Positions 10,166-21,564 of a stretch of 64,000 bases of DNA are shown here, piece after piece. Within the stretch, counting starts at the first letter, position 1. The number at the start of each line of letters is the position of its first letter. The translations under genes and the position numbers were made by a program. This DNA is from Charina bottae. Taxonomy: Eukaryota > Chordata > Lepidosauria > Squamata > Charinaidae. The notes beneath the pieces are model-generated. The model was not told the origin of the DNA, ran no database searches, and saw nothing but the letters and a program-made list of their open reading frames with translations. The stretch spans positions 19,417,001-19,481,000 of the forward strand of contig JALMGJ010000017.1 of the NCBI GenBank assembly GCA_023362775.1, written 5' to 3'.

Positions 10166-11340
10166 TATTAAGGTGAGTGTCATACAACAAATATGGATTT
10201 TTCAGGTAGTTTCTTGCAAAAACTGACTGAATGGAATAGGACAGGAAAACCTGGGACACTGAGATTGTCTAGGTTTAATCTATCTTGGGGGCTCTCCAAG
10301 CAAAACTCATTCTACAAGAAACGTCTTTAGTTCACCTTGCTAGGCAACACATCTATCCCTTGTCAGTCCAATTTTCAGCCAAGTCTCTCTGGATGGATAC
10401 ACAGCTGCTAATCTGCTCAGGAAGTGCAACTGAGTTGCCTTTACAGTACTAAATGCTTCAAATTGCGACAGACAGAAGTGACTTAGTGTGCATCCTTTTG
10501 AGCATATGATTTACTGCCATTATGATTCCACCTTGTTAACTCTGGCAGTGGCTTGCCAGGGACTCATGAGGGCTCCTCCACTACCAACCAGCCCCCTGAG
10601 ATCTTTAACAGGTTTTACTATTGTCTGAAACTAGTGCTTTCGACCAGCAAATAACAACAACAACAACAACAACAACAACAACCACAACAACAATTTTAAA
10701 AGGTATAACTACCCTGGTGCCAGGACTGGGTCCAGGTTCAAGGGGCTTTGGGCAGAATTTGTTAGTCACTCTCTCTACGTTTTCTTTCCTTTAAAAGTAT
10801 TTCTAAACAAAATTATCACTAATCAGTTAAATGCAAACACACACACACACAAATGCAAGGGAGCATCTCTGCCCAAGAATATGTGGTGTGCCACCCAGTT
10901 AAACAGCTTCTAAAGTCCCATTGGAGGTTGAATAAGAATAAATATGGATGACAGGCTTCTTTCGGAGGATGATCTTCTTAAAAACCCTTTCCTTATGTCT
11001 TTTTCACCTTTCCTTATATCTTCTTTTCTCTCCACCCTGCTAGTTTCTCCTCCTTCTCCTCCCAATCCAAACAGAAAATCAGCTGCATTGATCAGTTGTG
11101 CAGAGTCAATCACAGTTTTGTGTATTTTCCAAAAATCAAGAATCTTATGCTTGTGTAAAAGGGAGGGGTGAAGAGGTGATTTAATAAGAAGTTATGGGAT
11201 TCTCATGTTCTTATATGACAAAGGAAAAAAAAAAGGAATGAGCATAAGAACCTGGAGGAGAATCCCAAATAACGAACAAAAGACTTGGGTTGCTATGTAA
11301 CTGTCCCAGATGGCACACAGGAGCTCTAGATAAGGGACAA
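10166..11340. other. Unassigned DNA with short simple repeats
   Basis: Holds an (AAC)n run at about 10651-10692 and a short (AC)n run at about 10839-10851. Nothing else recognised. Confidence 0.5.
10651..10692. repeat. (AAC)n simple repeat
   Basis: About fourteen AAC units with one interruption (ACC). Confidence 0.88.
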
Positions 11341-11343
11341 TAT

Positions 11344-11378
<35 letters not shown>

Positions 11379-11443
11379 TTGTTTAATTTATATCACCGCC
11401 CATCTCCCCCCACAAGGGGACTCTGGGCAGTTTAGAACAAAAT
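11341..11443 (-). mobile_element. L2-type 3' tail, minus strand
   Basis: A (TTTA)n run of about ten units is followed by 'TTTATATCACCGCCCATCTC' and 'GGGGACTCTGGGCAGTTTA'. This is the reverse complement of the L2-type 3' UTR. No coding part is attached, so it is another tail-only copy. Confidence 0.8.
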
Positions 11444-12017
11444 TATGGGTATAATACTGGAGAAATAGCAGTTATTGTTATTTTTTTCCTGGAACTGTGA
11501 TTGCATGGAACAATTTAGAGGAAATGTGCTGTTTTGCTCTAATATTTAGCATTGGTATATATTTGGTTAAAAATCCATTATGATATTTCCCACAGGCTAC
11601 CATTACCTTTAAGCAAGAACAAGATCCCATTTGTGCAAAGGTTTGTTTCAAAGATGTTCCTCTTAAGCATTCCCTGATGTGAGCTGGAACAATGTACCGG
11701 AACTGAACGGCACATTATGTAATGCTTTAAGGACTCTCATTTTAGTCTGTATCGGTTGCTTCAAAGGTCCCTTAAGGTGCATCGAAGTGTGGAGGTTTTA
11801 TTGCAGACTACAGTTCACCATGTAGTCTTTTAAAGCTCAGGATACAAACTGGGAGGGAGACATGGACAGAGGGCTCAGTCCATACTTCATTCAGCATAAC
11901 TTAACCTGTGCACTGCAGTTCAAGCAGAGAGATGATGATGGCTTAAAATGAATTCCATCTGGAAAACAGGCAGTCTCAGAAGGTCTCAACAAACACAACA
12001 GGTTTTTAACACATTGC
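11444..12017. other. Unassigned intergenic DNA
   Basis: Nothing recognised. This is the 5' flank of the intact Bov-B copy. No promoter motif stands out. Confidence 0.45.
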
Positions 12018-12027
12018 AATTGTTAAT

Positions 12028-15000
12028 GGAGGAGGAAATGGCAAACCACTCCAGTATCCTTGCCAAGAAAACCCATGGACAGTATCAAAAGGCTAAAAGA
12101 TATGACGCCGGAAGATGAGCCCCTCAGGTCGGAAGGTGTCCAAAATGCTACTGGGGAAGAGCGGAGGGCAATTCCGAGTAGCTCCAGAAAGTGTGAAACG
12201 GCTGGGCCAAAGCCGAAAGGACGCTCAGTTGTGGATGTGTCTGGAAGTGGAAGGAAAGTCCGATGCTGTAAAGAACAATATTGCATAGGAACCTGGAATG
12301 TAAGAACTATGAATCAAGGTAAGCTGGATGTGGTCAAACATGAGATGACAAGATTGAACATCGACATATTGGGAATCAGCGAACTAAAATGGACAGGAAT
12401 GGGCGAATTTAATTCAGGAGACCATTATATATACTACTGTGGGCAAGAATCCCTTAGAAGAAATGGAGTAGCTCTCATAGTCAATAAAAGAGTGGGAAAG
12501 GCAGTACTGGGGTACAACCTCAAAAACGACAGAATGCTTTCAGTTCGAATCCAAGGCAAACCATTCAACATCACAGTGATCCAAGTCTATGCCCCAACCA
12601 CTGATGCCAAAGAAGCTGAAGTTGACCGGTTCTATGAAGACCTACAACACCTTCTAGAATTAACACCAAAAAAAGATGTCCTTTTCATCATAGGGGACTG
12701 GAATGCTAAGGTAGGAAGTCAAAAAATAACCGGAATAACAGGCAAGTTTGGCCTCGGAGTACAAAATGAAGCAGGGCAAAGGCTAATAGAGTTTTGTCAA
12801 GAGAACACGCTGGTCATAGCAAACACTCTTTTCCAACAACACAAGAGACGACTCTACACATGGACATCACCAGATGGTCAATACCGAAATCAGATTGATT
12901 ATATACTTTGCAGCCAAAGATGGAGAAGCTCTATACAATCAGCAAAAACAAGACCTGGAGCTGACTGTGGCTCAGATCATGAGCTTCTTATTGCAAAATT
13001 TAGGCTTAAATTGAAGAATGTAGAGAAAACCACTAGACCAATCAGGTATGACCTAAATCATATCCCTTATGAATATACAGTGGAAGTGAGGAATAGATTT
13101 AAAGGATTAGATCTGGTAGACAGAGTGCCTGAAGAACTATGGATGGAGGTTCGTAACATTGTACAGGAGGCAGCAACTAAAACCATCCCAAAGAAAAAGA
13201 AATGCAAGAAAGCAAAGTGGCTGACTGATGAGGCTTTACAAATAGCTGAGGAAAGAAGGGAAGCAAAAGGCAAGGGAGAAAGGGAAAGATATAAACAACT
13301 GAATGCAGAATTCCAGAGAATAGCAAGGAGAGATAAGAAGGCCTTCTTAAATGAACAATGCAAAGAAATCGAGGAAAACAATAGAATGGGGAAGACTAGA
13401 GATCTCTTCAAGAAAATCGGAGATATCAAGGGAACGTTTTGTGCAAAGATGGGCATGATAAAGGACAAAAAAGGCAGGGACCTAACAGAAGCAGAAGAGA
13501 TTAAGAAGAGGTGGCAAGAATACACAGAAGAACTATACAAGAAAGATCTTAATATCCCTGATAAATACGATGGTGTGGTCACTGACCTTGAGCCGGACAT
13601 CCTAGAGAGTGAAGTCAAGTGGGCCTTAGGAAGCATTACTAACAACAAAGCTAGCGGAGAAGACAGTATCCCAGCTGAGCTATTTAAAATCCTAAAAGAT
13701 GATGCTGTTAAAGTGCTGCACTCAATATGCCAACAAATTTGGAAAACTCAACAGTGGCCACAGGATTGGAAAAGGTCAGTTTACGTTCCAATTCCAAAGA
13801 AAGGCAATGCCAAAGAATGTTCAAACTACCGTACAATTGCGCTCATTTCACATGCCAGCAAGGTTATGCTCAAAATCCTACAAGCTAGGCTTCAGCAGCA
13901 TGTGAACCGAGAACTACCAGAAGTGCAAGCTGGGTTTCGAAGAGGCAGAGGAACTAGAGATCAGATTGCCAACATTCGCTGGATCATGGAAAAAGCAAGA
14001 GAGTTCCAGAAAAACATCTACTTCTGCTTCATTGACTACGCTAAAGCCTTTGATTGTGTGGATCACAACAAACTGTGGCAAATTCTTAAAGAGATGGGAG
14101 TACCAGACCACCTTACCTGTCTCCTGAGAAACCTGTATGTGGGTCAAGAAGCAACAGTTAGAACCGGACATGGAACAACCGACTGGTTCAAAATTGGGAA
14201 AGGAGTACGACAAGGCTGTATATTATCACCCTGCTTATTTAACTTATATGCAGAGTACATCATGAGAAATGCCGGGCTGGATGAATCACAAGCCGGAGTT
14301 AAGATTGCCGGGAAAAATATCAACAACCTCAGATATGCAGACGATACCACCCTAATGGCAGAAAGTGAAGAGGAACTAAAGAGCCTCTTGATGAGGGTGA
14401 AAGAGGAGAGTGCAAAAGCTGGCTTGAAACTCAACATTAAAAAAACCCAGATCATGGCATCTGGTCCCATCACTTCCTGGCAAATAGAAGGGGAAGAAAT
14501 GGAAGCAGTGACAGATTTTATTTTCTTGGGCTCCAAGATCACCGCAGACGGTGACTGCAGCCATGAAATTAAAAGACGCTTGCTCCTTGGAAGGAAAGCT
14601 ATGGCAAACCTAGACAGCATATTAAAAAGCAGAGACATCACCTTGCCGACAAAGGTCCGTATAGTTAAAGCTATGGTTTTTCCAGTAGCAATGTATGGCT
14701 GTGAGAGTTGGACCATAAGGAAGGCTGAGCGCCGAAGAATTGATGCTTTCGAGCTGTGGTGCTGGAGAAGACTCTTGAGAGTCCCTTGGACTGCAAGGAG
14801 GTCAAACCAGTCAATCCTAAAGGAAATCAACCCTGACTGCTCATTGGAAGGACAGATGCTGAAGCTGAAGCTCAAATACTTTGGCCACCTAATGAGAAGA
14901 GAGGACTCACTGGAAAAGACCCTGATGCTGGGAAAGACTGAGGGCAAAAGGAGAAGGGGACGGCAGAGGATGAGATGGTTAGATAGCATCACCGATGTAA

Positions 15001-15116
15001 TGAACATGAATTTGAGTAAACTCCGAGAGACAGTGGAGGACAGGAAGGCCTGGCGTGCTATGGTCCATGAGGTCACGAAGAGTCGGACACGACTGAACGA
15101 CTGAACAACAACAACA
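12028..15116 (+). mobile_element. Bov-B (RTE) LINE with intact ORF
   Basis: Direct repeats AATTGTTAAT (12018-12027 and 15117-15126) flank a 3.09 kb insertion. The 5' end starts inside the short segment just upstream of the ORF ('AAATGGCAAACCACTCCAG'), so most of the 5' UTR is lost. The 3' end is ACGACTGAACAACAACAACA, the usual Bov-B end. The ORF is uninterrupted, and the target repeats match perfectly. This looks like a young insertion. Confidence 0.93.
12075..15104 (+). CDS. Bov-B ORF2: endonuclease-reverse transcriptase, intact
   Basis: This is the single enzyme of an RTE-clade LINE. It nicks the target and copies the element RNA at the nick. I take the first ATG, 12075, giving about 1009 residues; the open frame continues five codons upstream without another ATG. 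The N-terminal part is an APE-type endonuclease: GTWN near residue 72, SELKW (catalytic Glu) near 101, YAPT near 173, GDWNAKVG near 206, SDH near 299. The RT follows: a VQAGFRRGRGTRDQ block near 615, FIDYAKAFD (palm Asp) near 652, GVRQGCILSP near 708 and YADD near 753. The C-terminal part contains CESWTIRKAERR and a Cys/Trp/Arg-rich block (FELWCWRRLLR near 890). Length is about normal for Bov-B. No stop or frameshift is visible. Whether it is expressed is not shown, since most of the 5' UTR is absent. Confidence 0.95.
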   Translation: MDSIKRLKDMTPEDEPLRSEGVQNATGEERRAIPSSSRKCETAGPKPKGRSVVDVSGSGRKVRCCKEQYCIGTWNVRTMNQGKLDVVKHEMTRLNIDILGISELKWTGMGEFNSGDHYIYYCGQESLRRNGVALIVNKRVGKAVLGYNLKNDRMLSVRIQGKPFNITVIQVYAPTTDAKEAEVDRFYEDLQHLLELTPKKDVLFIIGDWNAKVGSQKITGITGKFGLGVQNEAGQRLIEFCQENTLVIANTLFQQHKRRLYTWTSPDGQYRNQIDYILCSQRWRSSIQSAKTRPGADCGSDHELLIAKFRLKLKNVEKTTRPIRYDLNHIPYEYTVEVRNRFKGLDLVDRVPEELWMEVRNIVQEAATKTIPKKKKCKKAKWLTDEALQIAEERREAKGKGERERYKQLNAEFQRIARRDKKAFLNEQCKEIEENNRMGKTRDLFKKIGDIKGTFCAKMGMIKDKKGRDLTEAEEIKKRWQEYTEELYKKDLNIPDKYDGVVTDLEPDILESEVKWALGSITNNKASGEDSIPAELFKILKDDAVKVLHSICQQIWKTQQWPQDWKRSVYVPIPKKGNAKECSNYRTIALISHASKVMLKILQARLQQHVNRELPEVQAGFRRGRGTRDQIANIRWIMEKAREFQKNIYFCFIDYAKAFDCVDHNKLWQILKEMGVPDHLTCLLRNLYVGQEATVRTGHGTTDWFKIGKGVRQGCILSPCLFNLYAEYIMRNAGLDESQAGVKIAGKNINNLRYADDTTLMAESEEELKSLLMRVKEESAKAGLKLNIKKTQIMASGPITSWQIEGEEMEAVTDFIFLGSKITADGDCSHEIKRRLLLGRKAMANLDSILKSRDITLPTKVRIVKAMVFPVAMYGCESWTIRKAERRRIDAFELWCWRRLLRVPWTARRSNQSILKEINPDCSLEGQMLKLKLKYFGHLMRREDSLEKTLMLGKTEGKRRRGRQRMRWLDSITDVMNMNLSKLRETVEDRKAWRAMVHEVTKSRTRLND

Positions 15117-15126
15117 AATTGTTAAT

Positions 15127-18100
15127 TGATGAGGTACTTGTAATATGTCTCACATGGAACCTTCATCTGCATAACTAACCTATTGGTAGTGCACAAATGG
15201 GAGTTTCAGTTACTACTTAAGTGTCACAAGATGAGAGACCTTTGATATCTTTATAATAATGTTTAAAATGCTCATAGCAGTACTAGATCTTTTGAAGAGT
15301 GCAGGCTTTGATTTTGGCATTCCCTGGATTGCCCAAATAATCAAACAACACTGTCTGATCACATTCCATTTCAGGAAATGCTGGAAAAGAAAAAAATTCT
15401 CTTCAAAGACTTTAGTCCTAAAATGGACCTTTCAGCCACCTTGTAATCTTTCTAAACTGTCAATACTGACCATCTCTGAGTTTGTTTTAGTGAATCTCTG
15501 TGGAATTTTTAATTAAAATCAGACCAGGTATTTTCTGGAATGAAGATCTTTCCTGAACAATGGATTAAAAAAAGAAAACAGAACAGGCTTACCTTGTTTG
15601 GCTAATCCCCAGCGAACACACATTTGGAAGATACTAAGAATACTCTGAGAGAGAAACAAAGCGTTCTTTGTTCCATCATTTTTCAAAATACCTAATTTTA
15701 TAAAATTGAACAAAACGTTTGGATTTTGTAAGCTAGCCAATGTCTGCTGGAGTGGGTGGCCATAACCAATTTAAATAATTAATAAATAAATAACCAACCA
15801 ACCAAATAAATAATCATGTTCACTTTCTGATTTTAGCCATTTGGCAGTGACACAGATTCCACAACCAGAGTTTGCTGTTTATTGGCTAACTCTGAGATGG
15901 GCTCTTAACAGCTTCCAAATCTTTATCTGCGATCCCCAGGAGCACATGCCGATTATGAGATTAGAAGCAAATAATGTCAACACAATTTCCTGTGATTTGT
16001 AGTGGGAAACCATAGAAATCTTTTTTTAAAAAATCTCAGCTTTACCCAAGGAAAAACTAGTGAAAAATCCTGTTCTGTCTGGTTATGTCCTTATATCTGT
16101 ACACTATAGGCTTTGGCTGCTTCAATCCTTAACTAAAAAAAGTACTGAAAAGTAAAATTGATTGATTGATTGATTGATTAAAATCTGTGCCTTTTTGGGG
16201 GAGGTGGGAGGTGGGGGGGGTTGGAAAAAAAAGCCTTTGCCAATTATATTGTGAGTGATACAAAACAATCAGCCTGTTACGTCCTCCATTTTCCTTCTTT
16301 ATTCAACCTTTTCTTCAGTAGTATTGAGGCAGAAACAATGAACATGTTACCATCTCTTGATTTATCTATAGTAAAAGTTCTGCAAGCATATAAGCGGGAA
16401 GGACAACATACAATTCTGGGTAACTGCACTCAGCCAAAGAACTGGAAAAGATATAGGAAGGGTAATAAAAACAACAAAGCAACTGAAGGAATGCCCCCTC
16501 CACCCGCCACCCTTCCAGACAAGGGAGTAAATGGGGATATGATAGAGATATATAGAATGATTCATGGTGTGGAGAAAGTGAGGCTGTAGATATTTTTTCT
16601 CTTTCTTCCAGATCCTAGAGAATCTGAATGGAGATTCAGGATAGATAAAAATAAGTGTTTCTCCATGTAGAGCAAAATAAAAGAATAGAATTATCTTCCA
16701 CAAAAGGTAGTGAAGCTATCAACATGAACAGCTTTGAAAGCTTTGGGACAATTTCATAAAAGACAACTATCAATGGCTACCACTTATAATGATTTTACAT
16801 TTCTTTCATTGTCCAAGGCAATATATCCATTCATTCACTGCCACATTTACATCCTGCCATTTTCACTATCCTGTTTGTGGGCTTCTTGAAGGAATTGGGC
16901 TGGTAGCAGTCAGAACAGAATGCTGGACTAGACATCCTTAAGGTCTGAGTTTTAGTTCTTTTTTTGAAAAAAATATTCCATTGCCCAGAATACAAATGGG
17001 TCTTTGGAAATCCTGAGTAGACAAGCAATGTTGGTCAACTCCAGTAAGTCACTTTCTTCTTGAAGTACTTTATGGCCTGTGCTGCATCACCAATACAGTA
17101 TTAAAAGTGCCACATACTTTATTGCTCTGCCTTCTCTAGTGACAAAGTATTTGGAACTTGCTTTCCTGGTGGTACATTATGCTTAGTGTTGCTTCTCCCA
17201 CGTCTGCAATTATTTTCAGCTATTTCTTGGTGAGGGTGGAGGGGAATGGTGCTGCAATTTTCTCCATATTGTCTTTAATTGAAAAAGACCAACTATTTGT
17301 TTCCTTTCAAGGACACACCTTTTTGCTGTCAACCAATAATGGGATGAAGTGAGGGAGACTCTGAACTTTTGGCCCCTTCCTCATTAGCAAAGCAGAAATG
17401 AAACTCCTTCATTATACAAGGCTTTCTTCTCTGTCCAATCACGACAGCATCCCTCAGACAAAGACAAAGCATTTTTAAGTGCTTTGCATAATTATAACTG
17501 CATTAATGAATTCATGAAATACACTGCAGCACATATGCTTCATCTCCTTCAGCAGGGTGTGGAGAAAAAGTCGATGGGACAAGGCAAAGGTAGGCAACCT
17601 CATGTGTGTATCAATGGGCCTATGAAGATCTCCCCTGCCCCACTGACTATATTTTGTTAAGAATATTTCAAGAGAGATAAAAAAGACTAAATGGCATGTT
17701 GCACACCAAAGCACCAGTATCCATCAGCATTTTCATTTACAAAAATGTTTCTGGCTTCCCACATGGGCCTCATAAATTATTTTATTTTATTTATTTATTT
17801 GTTTGATGGATTCATATCCAGCCTTTTATAAAGGTTGGATTTAAAGAAAGTAGCTGGCCCAAAGTCACACACTGAGAGGTCTGGCTGTGGTCCAATGCTT
17901 TGTTTGGAAGGGTTCCCAACTATCTAGAAAATAAAGTTAAGCTGGAGTGTTAGCATCCTTGGGAGGTAGAAGAGGTGGTGGAGAGTCTTCTAATGAAAAA
18001 TAAGTATTTTGCGAATGGCCACATCTATCCTGACAGCCCGGTGGCAGTGACTGAGTGATAGCATCCATAATACACTGTTTCCATCAGTCCTCAAAGGTTG

Positions 18101-18196
18101 CTACTGCTGAAAAAAGAAGTCACAGAGAATCTTTTATAGGATCTATAAAAAAATCCTTTATAAAATCTTTTATAAGAATCTTTTATAGGTGCACAG
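15127..18196. other. Unassigned intergenic DNA
   Basis: About 3 kb without a gene I can support. It contains A/T-rich tails near 15775-15815 (AATAAATAAATAACC) and a (TTGA)n run at 16156-16178. Near 17776-17890 there is a TTTATTTATT tract followed by 'GGCCCAAAGTCACACACTGAG', which may be a worn SINE or LINE 3' end. Near 18120-18190 short imperfect copies of CTTTTATAGGATC recur. Confidence 0.5.
16156..16178. repeat. (TTGA)n simple repeat
   Basis: About five to six tandem TTGA units. Confidence 0.85.
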
Positions 18197-18209
18197 TATA
18201 GAATTGTTT

Positions 18210-18551
18210 TAGTGGGGCGTGGTGGCTAAGCGGGTAAGACGCCAGGCTTGTCGATCGGAAGGTCACAAGTTTGGAGGTTTGAATCCCTAGCCCTGCGTGC
18301 GGAGTGAGCTCCCGCACTAGCTCCAGCTCTTGCCAACCTAGCAATTCAAAAGCATGCAAATGCAAGTAGATGAATAGGTACCACTTCGGTGGGTAGGTAA
18401 CAGCGTTCCGCGCGCGTCATGTGGCCACATGACCGTGGAAGCGTCTTCGGACAACGCTGGCTCTTCGGCTAACAAACGGAGATGAGCACCGGCCCCTAGA
18501 GTCGGACACGACTGCACAAATGTGCGGGGGGAACCTTTACCTTTACCTTTT
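18210..18551 (+). mobile_element. Sauria-type SINE
   Basis: Flanked by perfect 13-bp repeats TATAGAATTGTTT (18197-18209 and 18552-18564). The head is tRNA-derived: GTGGCTAAGCGGGTAAGACG as an A-box-like stretch and GGTTTGAATCCC as the B box. The body holds the conserved 'GCATGCAAATGCAAGTAGAT' and 'GGTACCACTTCGGTGGG' blocks. The 3' part CCTAGAGTCGGACACGACTG resembles the Bov-B 3' end, which fits mobilisation by Bov-B, and the tail is ACCTTT repeats. Confidence 0.92.
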
Positions 18552-18822
18552 TATAGAATTGTTTAGATACTGAATTGCGGAATACCAGCAGTCTAGCAAG
18601 TAGAAGGCATAATTTCCTAGAGCAGAGTCTAGCAGGCAGGCCAGTGAATAGCTGTGTACAACTCCTTGACAAATAAAGTCACAGCAAAACTTTCCCAAAC
18701 AAGCTATCACAGTCCTAGTAGATGAGAGGAGACCGGCAGGAATCATCCTGGAGCTTGGGAGTCGCTCAGATCAATTTCATCCTATAACTCAGGGTAGAAT
18801 TATATATTAAACAGAGTCTCAT

Positions 18823-19070
18823 AATGGTTGTTTGCTTATTCAGTCACTTCTGACTTTTTATGATCCAATGGACATCAGTGGTAGTATCTAATCGTATTGT
18901 CCTCTCAAACTTTTTCTATTCCTTTCAGTTTTTCTAAGTATCAGGGACTTCTCTAATGATTCTTGTCTTTGCATTATGTATCCAAATTATGTAAGCTTTA
19001 GCTTTATTATTAGAGCGTCCAATGAGAAACCTGGTTTTACTTCATCTAGCATTGAAAGATTTGTTCTTCT
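18823..19070 (-). mobile_element. Old Bov-B/RTE 3' fragment
   Basis: Starts TGTTTGCTTATTCAGTCACTT, the reverse complement of the usual Bov-B 3' end, and continues with a decayed copy of the last coding block in minus orientation. Strongly diverged, with no open frame. Confidence 0.65.
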
Positions 19071-19560
19071 TGAAGTACAAGTTATTATCATAATAAATTT
19101 CTGTAAATGCTTTTAAAAAAAATCAGGTAAAGGAGCAGCAGTTGACTTCATGTAGAAGAATGGACAGTTTCACCCTTTCCTGTTGTTTGTCCATCCCTCC
19201 CCTCTCTGGTGATATACACAACCCATCTATCTGAGCAGAGCTCCACTTCCTTCTTGAAATATCTGCAACTCATTTGCTTACCACTCAAAGGCCAATTTTC
19301 AGCAGTGTCCAGATGGAAGAAGAAAAGAAAGCAGAGCCTGTTGCACCTTCCACCTTGTATACTATTGAAGAGGCAACAAAAGCAAGAGATTGGTTTGGTT
19401 TACATGCTACAGGAATCCTTAATATGGTTTTTGTGTTATGCAAATCCAACCTTTGCGGTTTATAAATGACATTCTGGGAGTGCTTCTTCACTAGCCCATT
19501 CCAAACAAATGAGCAACTGGATTTCTTTTAGTTATATAGTCTTCCACTCCCATAATTCTT
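19071..19560. other. Unassigned intergenic DNA
   Basis: No gene or repeat recognised. Confidence 0.45.
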
Positions 19561-19562
19561 AA

Positions 19563-19660
19563 CAATAGTCATAAGAACGGCAAGATGGGGTGTTAAATAA
19601 GATCAGGGAGAGAGTAGAGTCCTGAGGCATCCCAGAAAGCAGGGGTCTAGAGGCTGGGAA
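19563..19660 (-). mobile_element. L2-like RT fragment
   Basis: Read on the minus strand it resembles the segment after the GVPQGS motif of an L2 RT: a SRPLL-like start, then GMPQDSTLS and a LILFNT-like stretch. Only about 100 bp remain. It lies next to an L2 copy of opposite orientation. Confidence 0.5.
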
Positions 19661-20089
19661 AGGTTGGGAAAAACTAGTTTAGTGTGTTGTGGTTTATTCA
19701 ATAAGCTATGGTTAACAATGCTTGCCATGTCTATATTTGTCCTAATAAAGTGGACAGGGTCCTTGTTGCTGTGAGTTCAGCCACCTGTATTAGATCCATG
19801 TCCATGAGGTGGTTTGAGGAACGTCTTTGAGGGAGAGGATGGTTCTGCCTGTTCTGGGAGAGGCAGTAGTTTGCTTTCTCCTTAAAGAGCCATCTGAGGA
19901 ATGGAACTGGACAATTTTCATCTAGTTTCCAACTTCTCTTTTCAGGGAAAGTTGTTGAGAAAGTAGATGACATGCAACTCCAGAGAGTCTGGACCCTTTC
20001 CAGTCAGGCTTCAGACCTGGTTATAGCACTGAGATTTGGCATTGATCATACTTGTCAATCATGTTAGCTGGCCTGCATAGAGAACAAAG

Positions 20090-20330
20090 AGGATGACCTT
20101 GATGAAAAGAAGGAAGATCTGTTACCATGGCAATGAGGAGATAAACATTTCAGAAGCCCAGACAAGGGGGGAGGGTTACGAAAATGTCTCAAGCAGGCAC
20201 CTCCCTAATTCACATGATATATAAAAGAGGGAAGAAGAGAAGCATATTCATATTTGCAAGGTTCTGTTACTATAGCCAATCTTAATAAAAGTAGTTTTAG
20301 GTCTATGTGGCAACTGTTTCTTGATCTGGT
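20090..20330 (+). mobile_element. LTR-like block inside the L2 relic
   Basis: Interrupts the L2 RT sequence. It holds a TATA-like ATATATAAAAGAGG near 20217, then TTTGCAAGGTTCTGTTAC and TTAATAAAAGTAG, the layout of an LTR promoter and polyadenylation signal. The block from 20198 on resembles 33112-33200. Borders and target repeats were not resolved. Confidence 0.4.
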
Positions 20331-21051
20331 CTACCTTATAGGGTTGACAGACCGGGATAGGGGCAGCGCATCCATCTTGGTCCTCCTTGATCTCTCAGTG
20401 GCCTTTGATATGATTGATCATGGTATCCTTCTAGACTGACTCAGAAGATTAGGAGTGAGAGGCACAATGTTGTGGTTTTCCTTTCTCCAGGGCAGGTTCT
20501 GGTTGGTGTTGGTAGGAGAGGAGAGATCTAGCTCTAGACCCCTGCTTTTTGGGATGCCTCAGGATCTACTATCTCCCTGTTCTTATTTAACATCTACGTG
20601 AAGCCACTGGTGAGTTCATCCATCAACATGGAGTGAAGAATAATCAGTATGCTGATGATAACCAACTGCACCAGGTTGATTTTTTTTTGATGTCATAAAA
20701 ATTATTTTCCAGTATCTGGAGGATATGTACTGTATGTCTGGATGTGAAAAATAAGATTTTTTTGTGAACAGAGGATGCCTGTTGAATATGGTAGCTCCCA
20801 TCCTTTGGGACAGTTTGCCCACCAAGGCAAAGGTAGCTCTACAATTATGGCCTTTCAGAAGCTTGTAAAAACTTGGATGTTCTGGAAGGCCTTTGGGATT
20901 TGACAGTTGTATTATTGGTAGCAGATGTGAAAGTTTTATTATCATACAAAGTTATTTCTGGTTTAATTTTATTTATTGTATTGTTGCATGAGCATTGTTG
21001 CTGTTGCTCTTGTACACTATGTGAAATCCAAGACTGAGACAGTTTATAAAT

Positions 21052-21564
21052 GGTGGAGTCCTTGGTGCTCTCTGAGCTTGGTTGTTTGCTTGCAGACATT
21101 TCATTATGCAACTAGGTAACATCATCAAGGGGCATGGTGGTTCAGCGGGTAAGATGCCAGGCTTGTCGATCGGAAGATCGCAAGTTCGGAGGTTGGAATA
21201 CCTAGCCCCGCGTGACGGAGTGAGCTCCCGCACTAGCTCCAGCTCTTGCCAACCTAGCAATTCGAAAGCATGCAAATGCAAGTAGATTAATAGGTACCAC
21301 TTCGGTGGGAAGGTAACAGTGTTCCGCGTGCATCATGCTGGCCACATGACCATGGAAGCGTCTTCGGACAACGCTGGCTCTTCGGCTAAGAAACGGAGAT
21401 GAGCACCGGCCCCTAGAGTCGGACACAACTGCACAAATGTGTGGGGGGAACCTTTACCTTTAACATCATCAGAGCTAGTGAGTGTGTGGGGTTTGCTCCC
21501 TGTTTATATACAGTAGCTTCCCCTGCCAGTTTTGGTGGGGGTGTGGTTTTCTCTTTGGTAGTTT
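21052..21564 (-). mobile_element. Penelope-like element 3' end, interrupted by a SINE
   Basis: Flanked by GTTTATAAAT (21042-21051 and 21565-21574). Minus-strand 3' end related to the PLE at 34124-35884: the 'GGTGCTCTCTGAGC' block, then a hammerhead-like core, and 'CCAAAGAGAAAACCACACCC' at the other end. A Sauria SINE splits it at 21128-21461. It sits inside the 3' UTR of the L2 relic. Confidence 0.8.
21128..21461 (+). mobile_element. Sauria-type SINE inside the PLE
   Basis: Direct repeats AACATCATCA (21118-21127 and 21462-21471) flank a full-length copy with the same head, body and ACCTTT tail as the copy at 18210. The insertion lies just after the stem II region of the PLE hammerhead core and splits its CTGATGATGTT strand. 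Confidence 0.92.

Noticed and set aside
13067..15076. Long minus-strand frames inside the intact Bov-B
   Set aside because: They overlap the plus-strand ORF, have no domain, and are antisense shadows of it.
18210..18551. A functional tRNA gene
   Set aside because: A-box and B-box sequences are present but no cloverleaf; the unit is a SINE with target repeats.
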